From Adiantum capillus-veneris (taxonomy: Eukaryota > Streptophyta > Polypodiopsida > Polypodiales > Pteridaceae): 64,000 nt of DNA. Made by a program: the position numbers and the translations under genes. Where the stretch lies: the NCBI GenBank assembly GCA_014529385.2, contig CM043966.1:111178468-111242467 (forward strand). The letters run 5' to 3'. Below are positions 22,894 through 33,507 of this stretch, in pieces; the stretch's first letter is position 1, and every line of letters starts with the position of its first letter. The notes beneath the pieces were generated by a model. The model worked only from the letters and a program-made list of their open reading frames with translations. It had not been told where the DNA came from and searched no databases.

Positions 22894-22988
<95 letters not shown>
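22882..22988. repeat. (CTAT)n-(CT)n microsatellite at the LINE 3' end
   Basis: Four CTAT units lead into ~90 bp of pure CT. The array is the immediate 3' flank or tail of the LINE. Confidence 0.95.
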
Positions 22989-22991
<3 letters not shown>

Positions 22992-23175
22992 CCCTCCCCC
23001 TCGCCTTGTCGTGTATCAGTGGCTGCCCACGCCCACCTCCACTCTCTGACCACGCACGCGCCCGAGTCCCCCGTTCCCGTTCTGCTGTCTCTTCGCGTCG
23101 TACGCCCTGCGCAACCAGGTTGCCCACGCGCTCCAAGCCAACCATGCGCTGTCAGCTCCCAGAATACGCCAGCTA
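22989..23175. other. GC-rich segment after the CT array
   Basis: C-rich sequence (GCCCACGCCCACC, then CGCACGCGCCCG) unlike the AT-rich surroundings. It resembles the C-rich sequence after the CT start at 17640-17700 and is probably the continuation of the host leader. No gene. Confidence 0.4.
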
Positions 23176-23960
23176 GGTAAGGTAGGTTTGTATCATTTTA
23201 TTTTAACTTCAATTTATATAATTAACAAAAAGAAACAATAAAAAACTCACAAAAAGTTAAATAAATTAAAAAGGTCTTAAAAAATCACCAGAAAAAAGAA
23301 AAAACTCATAAAAATCCACAAAAAAAAATAATTTAAAAAAATCAAAAAAGAAAAAAATTTAAAATTGATTTTCTTTAAATAATCAAAAAATTAGTTAAAA
23401 ATTCACAATAAAAACGAAAAGCATAAAAAATTCACTAAAAAAAATAGATCTTAGAAAAATATATAAAAATAAAAAATTGACAGAAAAAATCACAAAAAAG
23501 AAGAAAATCCATTAAAATTCCTAAAATTCATGGGAAAAAAATAAATTCAAAAATTCAAAAAAAAACAAAAAGCACAGAAAAAACCAATAAAAATCCAAAA
23601 ATTCATAAATAAATCACCAGAAAATAAAAACACTCACAAATAAATCATAAAAATAGTAAAAAATTCATAACAGCTCACAAAAAGTCCATAAAAAATAAAA
23701 AAGTGACTGGAAAAATTCACAAAAAATACAAAATCTATAAAACCGTAAAAAATTCCATAGAATTTTGAAAATTCACAAAAAAAAATTTAAAAATTATGAA
23801 AAAATCTTCAAAATTCAAAATTTCACAAAATAAATAAAAATAAAAAAGTCGCCGAAGGTGCCAGAAGAACTCACAAAAAGACAAAAAAAAAAGAAAGCAA
23901 AAGCCAAAAATCAAAGGCACCAAAAAGTGTATCGACACACCGGACAAGCCGAAATCACAC
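23176..23960 (+). other. Extremely A-rich tract (~780 bp)
   Basis: On the plus strand this is largely A with AAAAAATCA, AAAATTCA and CACAAAAA words, strongly skewed in A over T. It lies between the leader and the coding region of element L. No stable open frame or perfect repeat unit was found. Confidence 0.8.
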
Positions 23961-24089
23961 GAACACAAAGCAAAAAGAACCAATCAACTCACAGCGAGAA
24001 AGAGAAGCAACTCAAACATCTCAGAGCGATGATGAGCAGCACAAAGAATACGATTGCAGATTAGGCTAGTACGAGCAGGGAAATTCTAC

Positions 24090-26175
24090 TAAGCAACGTC
24101 AAAATCTGCCAATTGACGATTTTTGTAGATTGAGCGAACATGGACTCAAATCGATCCGAGAGTTCAAGTACAGCAGAGCAAGCTAGTAGTGGCAACACAT
24201 GCACAACTGCAACAGAGCAAATTTTGTAGCTATATGGCTACAATGGAGATAAATTTTTGTACGTAGATACAGAAGGTCATAGGTATCTTATGAGCAGTAA
24301 AAGCAGCACAGAAGCCAAGGTCCTATTGATCAGAGTAAAGCTAGACTCAGAGAACTCCTAGATGTTCACCGACTTCAGTGGAGCCAGGTATTGCAAGCTC
24401 AAAGATGAAGTGCAGATAGAAGTACAAAAGATCAACCCAAGTGTTTATCTAGAAATCCGCACAAGTCCGCAAAGCAGCTATTTGGTGCATATGCAATCAG
24501 GGTCATTGTACATAGATTACAGTGGTCAGATCTCTAATCGAGAACAAGAATTGCAAGATCCAATAGATCAACCAATTGAAGACAATCTAATTGGAGAACC
24601 AAGCCAAAGACGGTACAAAGATCAAGATGGAGCAGTCTACAACTTGATGCTCAATGTTCTGAAAGAAGATGCCGACAACTTGGCAAGCACAGAAACAAAA
24701 GCTTCTCAGCTAGAGCTTGACATGACAGAACCAAATGAAATATCACCAGTCGTGGCGTATTGCTCAGATTGTAGATGAAAAGGTGGACATTTTTATGAAG
24801 ATTATCTAAGAAATCCAGACAATAGGGACATATCAACTGTCAAGCAAGGTACAAAGCTTAAAATTGATTCTTTGAACAACAAATTCTTGCATGAATTTAG
24901 TAAAGGTGTCGAGATATCACCAAAGGTTGAAAAGACTGTTAAATTTGCAAATGATTTTGCATCCACTGACACAAGTCTGCAATCATTCATAAGTCTAAGG
25001 GACACATCAAACAGAATGATGTTAGCCTTGTATGGCACCCATAATTCATATGCACACTATGTAGACCAAAAAGGGTAACTGTACAAAAAGTATCAACCAG
25101 AGTTTGAATGGCCCACATACCAGCTCATACAAGTGTGTCCAGTGATGGATCAGAAAGGATGGTTCATTTCAGAGGAAAGAATCTATTATAGCCCATCCTC
25201 TCTAGAGTTGAAGGATATTACCCGAGTGAGCTCATAAATTTGTTCAGAGCCAAACTCTCCTCCATCGGAAATCAAGCTTCGATGTTGTGAGCAAACGAGC
25301 ATATACTTTGACCAAAACAATCGTAGATATAGACCAGAGTCTAACATCTATGATGCCTTTGGTCCTGAAACCACAAAAGCTTATATCATAGGAGACCCAT
25401 GGGATAGACAATATCATGGCAAAGATAATGCTATCTAAAGCTTGACTTGGGGAATAATTTGTCATGTTTCACGGAGATACATAGGAAGCTATGTAGAAGG
25501 TTTACATATTCCAAATGCCAATAGTGCTACCCAAAGTGTGCCTTCACAGTCTCAAAAGGTGAGACTAAACCAGAGCCAAACAATTTTGAACTCTTACAAT
25601 GAAGCAGGCTATAGTGATCACCCTAAGAAGGGGGGAGCTGTAAATCCATCAAGCCCAGCTTATGTACCAGGAAATGTTGCACTAGTAAGAAGCCCTAGGG
25701 CTTCTAGCCAATTGACCTCTTCAAAGCAGAAACTATTGAAAGATCATATGGTTGTTGGACGTTTCCAATTGACCCAGATTCCATTAAAATCTGCAGACAA
25801 ATGCTTATATGAAGATTATCAAGGACAAAAGTTTCAGCTGCTCTCCACAAATCAATGTCAAAAACCAACAAATCCAATAGTGTTCAAACAGTTACATGTG
25901 ACCAAGCTCACATACGCATATCAAGATGCACATGGTAAGCAATATTAGCTAGGTCATAACCTTGTACAAACCCATATGGATGGCCGGAGTGAAGTCAAAA
26001 ACTATCTGAAGATGATGCAAAGTCTCAAGCTACCAGGACAAGTGATAGAAAAGTCAAAGAAAATAGGAGCTAAAGTTCAAAAATCTACACAAAGGTCACC
26101 ACCAAAATCTCCTTCGAAGAGACATATTATTCCAGAAAGTACAGTAGATCTATTAAGATCAAGGGTTAATTAGAT
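24090..26175 (+). pseudogene. Unrecognised protein with repeated Y-x-D-x2-G-x2-Y motifs (element L)
   Basis: A broken coding region (open frames 24362-24778, 24872-25078, 25442-25948, 25976-26173) in which a short motif recurs about nine times: YVDTEGHRYL (24260), FTDFSGARY (24365), YIDYSGQI (24509), YKDQDGAVY (24614), YVDQKG (25058), MDQKGWF (25147), YFDQNNRRY (25304), YEDYQGQKF (25806) and YQDAHGKQY (25919). Spacing is 30-50 residues where contiguous. It ends in a basic Pro/Ser segment, SPPKSPSKRHIIPESTVDLL. A C-x2-C...GH pattern near 24765-24800 may be an eroded zinc knuckle. The same order of motifs is found on the minus strand at 37.7-36.6 kb. It sits where gag is expected. I do not know the family. 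Confidence 0.6.
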
Positions 26176-26339
26176 GTAGGTGGACAAGGACAAGTGATAG
26201 AAAAGTCAAAGAAAATAGGAGCTAAAGTTCAAAAATCTACACAAAGGTCACCACGAAAATCTCCTCCGAAGAGACATATTCTGCCAGAAAGTACAGTAGG
26301 TCTATTAAGATCAAGGGTTAACGAGATGTAGGTGGACAA
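26036..26339. repeat. 152-bp tandem duplication in the coding remnant
   Basis: Units 26036-26187 and 26188-26339 are nearly identical and duplicate the basic SPPKSP segment with its stop. The first unit differs at a few bases (for example TCCTTCGAAG versus TCCTCCGAAG). Confidence 0.9.
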
Positions 26340-26719
26340 TGATCAACAATTGCAAGAAAGTGTAGTATCACAGTCATACAAGTTGACATTGATTGAAGCA
26401 GATGGTCAAAGCAAAGAAAATGCAGACAAAGTGTCATAAAATCTAATATCTAACTAACCCAAATGATTTTCTCATATTAAATTGATCACTTAATGTGGGA
26501 GAATAAACGGGAACAAGTGTTAAGATATAGGTATGTGCTTATAGATCTATCTCAACACGGGGCCAATGGTAAAGGGGCCCAAAAGGGAGATGGTCTATCA
26601 AAGAGCAAGGCTAACCAATGGAGCATAAGACCTTAGGGTTAGCTTCATTGAAGACCTCCAATAAATGTGTGTAAAAGTCCTTTGACCTTAAGTAAGCTAG
26701 GGCTGTGAGCTTGAGGTGG

Positions 26720-26900
26720 GAACCCGGCCCAAGCTCGAGGTGCTTGTCCTGCTCGAGGTGCTTGTCATGCTTGAGGTGTTTTTCATGCTTGAGGTGCTTG
26801 ATTAAGATGCTTGAGGTGCTTGACTTGCTGCATGATTAAAGTACTTGAGGTGCCTTGAGAAGCTTGCCTGAGATGCTTGTGGGAACACCCCCTAGTTCAA
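26720..26900. repeat. Degenerate ~17-21-bp minisatellite (GCTTGAGGTGCTTG)
   Basis: About eight imperfect copies of GCTTGAGGTGCTTG, separated by TCATGCT- or ATTAAGAT-like spacers. It is non-coding sequence inside element L. Confidence 0.7.
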
Positions 26901-27800
26901 GTGCTTTGTCATGCTTGGTGAGTAAGGTGCTTGATCACCTAAAAGTCAAAAGCATTCCTACAAGAGGGGGGGCGAGCCCTTTTCCTAGGGGCTAGAGAGA
27001 GAACACCCACTCACACACACAAGGGAAGCCCAACTTGAAGAGGCAGCAAGGACACATGTCAGGCCCCTACCCATGTTACCTTCATGTGTTGCTTGAAGCC
27101 TATTGGCTAGGCTTCAAAGGGGTCCAATGATAAATTACATGAATTATCTAATTGTTTTAGCATTTATCAAGTCCTCTCTCTCAAAGGGGAAAGGGGGACA
27201 CTTGTCCCAAGGCTACCCATGTTGCTTGTAATGGCTCCTGCTTGTGATTGGCTAGGCCTGGAGGGGTCCAATGAGCTTCAGGCATGAGCTACAAGGGGGG
27301 GTCGACCCAAGCAAGCTAGGGGGGGTGCCTAGGGGGTATACTCACCCACACACACTCACAAGCACTCTCATTGTGTGATATGCAAAGTGCAAGAGCTCCC
27401 TCTCCAAGCAAGTAGAGGTTGAGAGCCTACACCAACACTCTTGGCTATGGAGTGCAAATCCAACCAAGAGCCATGCTTCAATGCTTAAGCTTGCCATCTC
27501 CTTCTTCTTCATTACTATGCTATTATGTATGCTAGCAACAAGAGTATGATAAGTAAGGAACTAATTATTTCTCCTACGAAATGTTTCTTCTTCCTCTTCC
27601 CTACCCTCATTCCCTGCTAGCTCTCTCCACCTTCGAAGGTGTTTGAGGTCTTGGGACTGAGGCTTGGGATAGTTAAAGCTTTCTTCAAGTTTATGTTATG
27701 TTTGTGGTGCATGAAGCCTTCCATCTTCATGGCATCACCTAGGTCACAAGGAACACAAAGACTGTATTGTAACAATTAGTCTCTCTTTAAGGGAGAAATC
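26901..27800. other. No recognisable gene (26901-27800)
   Basis: Unique sequence with several imperfect internal repeats (for example CCCATGTTRC...TTGGCTAGGC twice, near 27070 and 27225). There are no long frames. Confidence 0.4.
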
Positions 27801-28029
27801 ATAATACAAATGCCTATTGGAGGGGGGACCGGCTCCACATAAATCCAGTCCTCAACTATTGTCATGTTCTCTAAAATCTCTCTCTTGCAAAAGTATTGTC
27901 TATGCCAAGTTAACTAATTGCTATGATTATGTTGCTATCTTCAATTATGTCTACCCGCTATGCTCACAAAATCATTTCTTGAAAGTACTCTCATTAAATT
28001 CCGCTATTCTCAAATTGAATAGGCAAATT

Positions 28030-28436
28030 CCATTACACAAAGTTGAACCAAAGGACACTGCCACAACAAAAACAGTCAATTCAAACATGAATCCTGAAAT
28101 GATCAAGTGCAACATCATTGGTGAACATGAAGAAAAACTGTCAAGAGAAGTAAAGCTAGATTTTAAACTAGACAAGAACCTCATGTCCTTTGCACTTGGA
28201 AAAGATGTGGTCAACCACAACTGGAAGATGCTCCTGAATTTGTGAGCATATCAGGAAACAAACAAGCAGAATGCTGGGGAATCATCTCCACCACCATTGA
28301 AGTAAGTTCTCAGATCATCAAAGCTCAATTCCACGTGATCACATCAAAGGATATGCCAGAAGACATGATAATGGGAATGCCAATGACCCAAAAGGTCCTA
28401 GAGATACAAAGTTCAAACATGACGGAGTCATCATAG
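28030..28436 (+). pseudogene. First aspartic-protease-like segment of element L
   Basis: Frames 27817-28245 and 28242-28436 overlap with a shift. The second reads EVSSQIIKAQFHVITSK then DMPEDMIMGMPMTQKV, the shape of the C-terminal half of a retropepsin (a beta strand, then I-[LM]-G-x-x). The catalytic Asp triad is not clear in the first half. It is followed 0.4 kb later by a second, clearer protease-like segment. Inference from pattern only. Confidence 0.35.
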
Positions 28437-28469
28437 ACATCAAAGAATGAAGACCAAAACTGGTCACAC

Positions 28470-28760
28470 GTGGACGACAACACAAAGTACTCAAGCACAA
28501 ATAAAATGGATACTAATGCCAAACAAAAGCTTATTGAAGATGATTCATCTCCGTCGATCATAACTTCAGAAGAGCTTAAAGAAAATTGGGCAATAGCAAG
28601 TGCAGATCAAACAAAACAAAGAGAAACCACGGAATCTATTGAGCAGCGAATGCCACCAAAGCTAGAAGTTAAGAAGAACAAAGTTGTAGACAACCAAGAA
28701 GCAACAGGAAGTCCAAAGATCAATCACTCATTCCTAGCTAAATCAACTGATGTAAGTTAG
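28470..28760 (+). pseudogene. Hydrophilic linker frame between protease-like segments
   Basis: A Lys/Glu/Ser-rich open frame of 96 codons without a recognised domain. It resembles in composition the linker at 36482-35985 on the minus strand of element M. Confidence 0.3.
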
Positions 28761-28859
28761 ATTGGAAAACAAAGTCTCAAGCTACTCTCCATAGAGACAC
28801 AACTAGATCAAGATGTGACCATGGAAAAATCAAGACAGAGATCTTCAATAGAACCAACA

Positions 28860-29349
28860 ATGAGAATAGCTGTAGTTCTCAGCAGTACAAAAGGAGCAAG
28901 TGTCAAACGCAATGCTCTATTGGATAAAGAAGCAAATTGCATATATGGTTGTAGACCACATTCAGAGCATGCTCGAGATTAATTTAGGAAAGCCAAGTAA
29001 TAAAGAAATCATGGGTAAGGCTAGAAGAAAAAGAGAAATGGTTCCTACCCTTAGCATCCAAAATCATGAAGAGCATGTAAAGTTTCAGGTGAAGCCTTCA
29101 AAAGAAATGCTTGCAGATGTCATCCTTGGACATCAGTGGTTAGACCAACACAAGGCCTACAAAGAAGATACAATGCTAATACTCTCTTTTCTAAGAGGTA
29201 GGCAGCAACATCTACAGGTACCATTAATGCTAAATTTAGAGTTGCAAAAGTCACAAGAATCAAAGACAAATCTTGCAGACAAAGGTAAAGCTAAAGTGGA
29301 CCCTCCACCAACTAGCAAAGAAGTTGTGACAGCATATGCCTCTACATAA
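28860..29349 (+). pseudogene. Second aspartic-protease-like segment of element L
   Basis: From 28860 the frame reads MRIAVVLSSTKGASVKRNAL then LDKEAN, which matches the retropepsin N-terminal half with the active-site D-[TS]-G-A changed to D-K-E-A. After a frameshift near 28980 the sequence reads VKFQVKPSKEMLADVILGHQ then WLDQH, the D-x-I-L-G-x-x-W-L signature of the C-terminal half of gypsy-type proteases. The active site is lost, so the copy is dead. Confidence 0.55.
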
Positions 29350-29479
29350 AAGAACCCTCTTGGATCAGCTTCTTCAAGCAAGTCAGGCTTTCAAATCTTA
29401 AAGTCAAGTGCTGACCTAACTAAAACCTCTAAGGAGACACCCAAAAAAGCAAAGGTATATCAGCCAAAGTACTCAAGAA

Positions 29480-30150
29480 AAAAAGGAAAGTCAAGCAAGT
29501 GTTTGTTTCCAAGCAGTTTTGGATTAGTCAAGTTAATGATCAGGTTTGGATTAAAGACAAGAAAATAACGCAGAAAGACAAACACATGGGATGGATAGCA
29601 TTACAATGGATCTTAAAAGAACAGTAGTACTATGAAGGTAACTTACACATGTGGATACCAAATACTGAAGGTAAGAGAATATGAAGTAACATCAAGTCCC
29701 TTCCAAGAAAGAAGTCCCAACAAATGACTTGAGAGCAACCAACATATCAACCTCGACAATATCCTAGAATACCTAAGTAGCAGGTATACGAAAAAGCAAC
29801 ATCAAAAGATGCTAAAGTCAACCACAACTCTCAAGAGGATACAAAAAAAAGATGGATCTCAAAGAATGTTCCTCTCGGACAAGGATTCTACACAAGCTAT
29901 ACAAAGATTTGGCTACCAATCAACCACAAGCCAAATGCAACTACACCAAACTTGCATGAAGATCTCAAGAAATCAACAAGACCTAGAGCGAAGCAAAGTC
30001 AACAATGGAGATGCAAAGGTCATCAAGAGATTTGGATTCCTAAGTCTTCCAATGCTCCTAGTCAAAAGTCAAATGTCAACAATCAACATAGGCCTACAAC
30101 AACATCAAAGACTCCTATCAACATGCCTATTTGGAAAATCAAATAGATAA
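29480..30150 (+). pseudogene. Repeated W-I-x-K/P motif region of element L
   Basis: In broken frames the motif recurs: QFWISQ and QVWIKD (29515-29560), MWIPNTEGK (29650), RWISKN (29850), IWLPI (29910) and IWIPKSS (30030). Element M has the same kind of motif (MWIPKDR, LWIPKKS, IWIPKRS). No known domain is assigned. Confidence 0.45.
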
Positions 30151-30399
30151 TGGAGTCTTCACTGTCAAAGAAGGACGACCCAACCAATGCAAATGCAGAT
30201 TCAAAGATGATAAAACAGGTATGGCAAAAGAAACCTTCAATGCCAACTTGGTCCTTTACTAATCCACTTTTTGAGGATTCAAGCTTACTTTTACCTGAAG
30301 AAATGTTTGTAGTAAGCTCAAGAACGTAAAAAGTCAAGTCACCAAGGTGCAAAAAACACTCTTTGGCATAGTCAAAGTTGGGCTGCTGAGCCATGAAAT

Positions 30400-30870
30400 G
30401 AGCAAAGCATTAGTCCCAAAGCTTCAAGTCATATTAAACTCTGTGCTAAGAGTCGTAGTTATTAGGCTTACGCTCAAGCTGGAAGAATTGAGCATATCCA
30501 TGTCATGCCGCTCATGCTAGATGAGGTGAGCATAAGAGTCAAAGTCTATTAACTTACAATTGGTGGAATGTTGTAAAGTCCAACACTCACGCACAGTGCA
30601 CAGTAAGATGAGAGTACATATCCTTGTCAACGAAAACCATTCTTAAAGGGGTACAAGCTTGCAAAGTCGTGTCATATGCTTTTATAGCTACACCATCTTT
30701 CTCAAAAACCCCTCAAAATCTTTCTTGCACAACATATTGTTTTCCATGCATTTTTGTGTATGCATAAATAGGATGTCCCGTCATTGGACATATGCATTAG
30801 ACACTCTTTTTTCTTCCACCTATGCACCTTGAGTGGACTACAACAGGAAACAAACCAATGTCATGCTAAC
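30400..30870. other. No recognisable gene (30400-30870)
   Basis: 3' non-coding part of element L, between the WIPK region and the tandem repeats. Confidence 0.4.
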
Positions 30871-30886
30871 CAACAAAGCCATGCAG

Positions 30887-31555
30887 TGGGGTCACTATTG
30901 GGCAAATAGGAAGCTTGGAGATGGCCCAACGCTCCCTATCGCTTGGTGTTGACCTTCATGTTAAAGCCGTTACAAGCACCAGCAAAGACCTTGGGACACG
31001 ACAACCAACAATGGTAAGACAAAATTCAATGGAGTCACTACTAGGCGAATAGTAGGCTTGGGGACTGCCCAACATTCCCTATCGCTTGGTGTTGACCCTG
31101 TTGTTAAAGTCCTTACGTACGCCAACAAAAATCTTGGGGCATGATAGCCAACAAAAGAAATACAAGTCATGCAATAAGTCACTACTGGGCAAATAGGACT
31201 CTTGGGGATTGCCCAACGCTCCCTATCGCTTGGTGTTGACCTTGGTGTAACCGACAATGAGGACCATGGTGACGTGATTACAAAAATACAGTTGAGTCAC
31301 TACTGGGCATATAGAAAGCATAGGGACTACGCAACGTTCCCTATTGCTTGGTGTTGACTTGCTCTTAAAGTCATTACATACAACAATTGAGTCAATACAA
31401 GGCAAATAGGACGCTTGGGACTGCCCAACGTTTTCTATCGCTTGGTACTGACATTGGGGCTAAGATCATTTCATGCAATAGTAGAGTCAGCACCGAGCGA
31501 ATAGGAGGCTTGGACTGCCCAACGCTCCCCATCCCTTGGTGTTGACCTTAGCAAA
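30887..31555 (+). repeat. Six irregular tandem repeats with a conserved ~70-bp core
   Basis: Cores start near 30887, 31031, 31181, 31294, 31390 and 31485 (spacing 95-150 bp). Each reads roughly GTCACTACTGGGCAAATAGG, then a CTTGGG block, then CTGCCCAACG, CTCCCTATCG and CTTGGTGTTGAC. Within the core GGGCAA and TTGCCC (or TTGGGC and GCCCAA) can pair around a ~15-base loop. The array lies 0.5 kb before the polypurine tract. Confidence 0.85.
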
Positions 31556-32000
31556 TTGACGTCACCCCAGTAGACTTACACGGATATCACATTTATTAAT
31601 TCCATATCTATCAGAGAATAATAACTTTAGTACTTATTAATATTTCCCATGCTAATAAGTACTCAATAATGTGCGTATCCCAAAGACACTTTTTTTCCAC
31701 TGGGTTTTTCCCTTTGGTCATCCAGGTATTAGACCCTAATTTAGAACCTCATCATTCTATTTCCCTTGAACATATTTTTCATAAATAAACAGAAGCCTCC
31801 TCATTATGCTATTACAACGGACAAATGCAACATCATCTCTCACATAATACATATTCGGACCAATGAAGATGTTGTAACAAATTGAACCTCATCAACAGAT
31901 TCAACGACAATTGAAGAAATCAGCCCATCAACAACCAATCAAAACCTTCCCTTGCGTCCATGAACACTTTTTGACAGTATCCGAGGACGGGCACTAAAAT

Positions 32001-32013
32001 AGGAAGGAGGGAA
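32001..32013 (+). other. Polypurine tract of element L
   Basis: AGGAAGGAGGGAA directly precedes the 3' LTR start TGTTAAC. Confidence 0.8.
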
Positions 32014-33475
32014 TGTTAACTGAGTCAACGTCAGTTAACAGAAGCTGTTAAAGACAGATGATGTACGAATGCACATCGAGGATGAATGCAAAGAAGCAGT
32101 AAAGATTGGAGTTACACATTTTTCAAGTTTTCCAAAATGGTCATGAATTGTAAATGAATTGTAAATTAATTTCAAGCCATTGTAATATTTTAATGTGTTG
32201 TGGGCTCAATGGAAGTCCCAAGATGTAAAGAATAGGTCCGTTACTACTCCTAGGTAGCAGATTTAGTAAGTGGTGACACCCTAAGCCTTGGGTGCCTAGA
32301 CATTGCATATTTTTAACCTAGGTATTTAAGGCAGTGTGTAAAAGAAATTAGGGTTCTCAAGTCATTTTTTGAGAGCACTCTTTGGTGAGATCTCTTGAGC
32401 TGTGTGGCTATGGAGTCCTTGGGCTTCTCCTTGCTCATGAAACTTGATTAACACTGTGGCGGTCCGAGGCGGGCAACAAGAAAGGCGGCCTCTAAACACC
32501 CCTCAAGGCTCCCGTGCTGCTCAATTGGGGCTGGGGCAACCACAAGCACAACAAAACAACAAACCCACAGCCAAACCCAAACAAGATAGGGGCACCACCT
32601 AGTTATGGTATGCGAACTAGGACGCAAGAGAGATTTTTGGTACAACTAAGAAGATGCACCACACAACACACACAAGCAACCTCACACCAAGACACACACA
32701 AAATGGATCAGAGAGAGCTAGAGCAAAGGTAAGAGAGAGAGAAAAGGATCTTGCATAATACCTTATTTGTGACTTGCAAATGGAGATGGTTCGTTAGGTT
32801 GCTATCGTAGAACTTGTACAAAACTCACTCAATGCTTAGTGATTGCTAAACATTGCCAAAACACACACACACACTGTCTTAGGGTGTGGGAGACCTCTCA
32901 CCACAATACCCTCTTACAATGGACACAAAATTGGCAATGAAAAACACACTAAAACACTTCCTAAAATCAAGATCAACCGATAAAACTCAAAATACACAAG
33001 TCACCTTGAATTCACCAAACCGTATTGCACAAATGGAAGGACGAAGATTTGAACATCGAATCACGCCTTTGATGCACCAAACCTCAATTTATTGATGATG
33101 AAGGAGCATATACAATAGTGGTTTTGAGATTTGTGGAACTCACGCTCTCTCACTTGCAATGTGTAGCTTGAAGGCTTCTCTCACACCAAGAGTGAAGCTC
33201 ACAAGTGGTTGCTACACCTAAGTCTCTCCTCACGCATAGAGTGTTGGGGTGTTATGTGAGATGTTGGAGGTTGTTTTACAAGAAGGAGCGGGGTCTATTT
33301 ATAGGTTGGAGACCCCTCATAAAGATTATTGGAAATCCTAATTTACAAGCTAACAAATCAGGATTATGATTTTTTTGAATATCAAAACATTGCGGGCCTT
33401 CTTTGTCTGCTTGAGTCTTGGGTGTGGGATCCAAAGAGAGCATTATTGATGGTAGATAAGGTGAAAGTAAGTAAG

Positions 33476-33507
<32 letters not shown>

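Larger units (their letters stand above)
18279..22900 (+). mobile_element. Two-ORF LINE (non-LTR retrotransposon) between CT microsatellites
   Basis: About 4.6 kb between a (CT)n array ending at 18278 and a (CTAT)4-(CT)n array starting near 22882. It encodes an L1-like ORF1 and an ORF2 with endonuclease, reverse transcriptase and a C-terminal zinc finger. There is no poly(A) tail. The 3' untranslated part is only ~30 bases after the ORF2 stop. The true 5' end is uncertain; it could lie as far right as about 18460 if the first ~180 bases belong to the host leader. Confidence 0.85.

Noticed and set aside
32514-32732. Small protein genes inside the nested insertion
   Set aside because: Short frames without motifs in a region that looks like LTR DNA.
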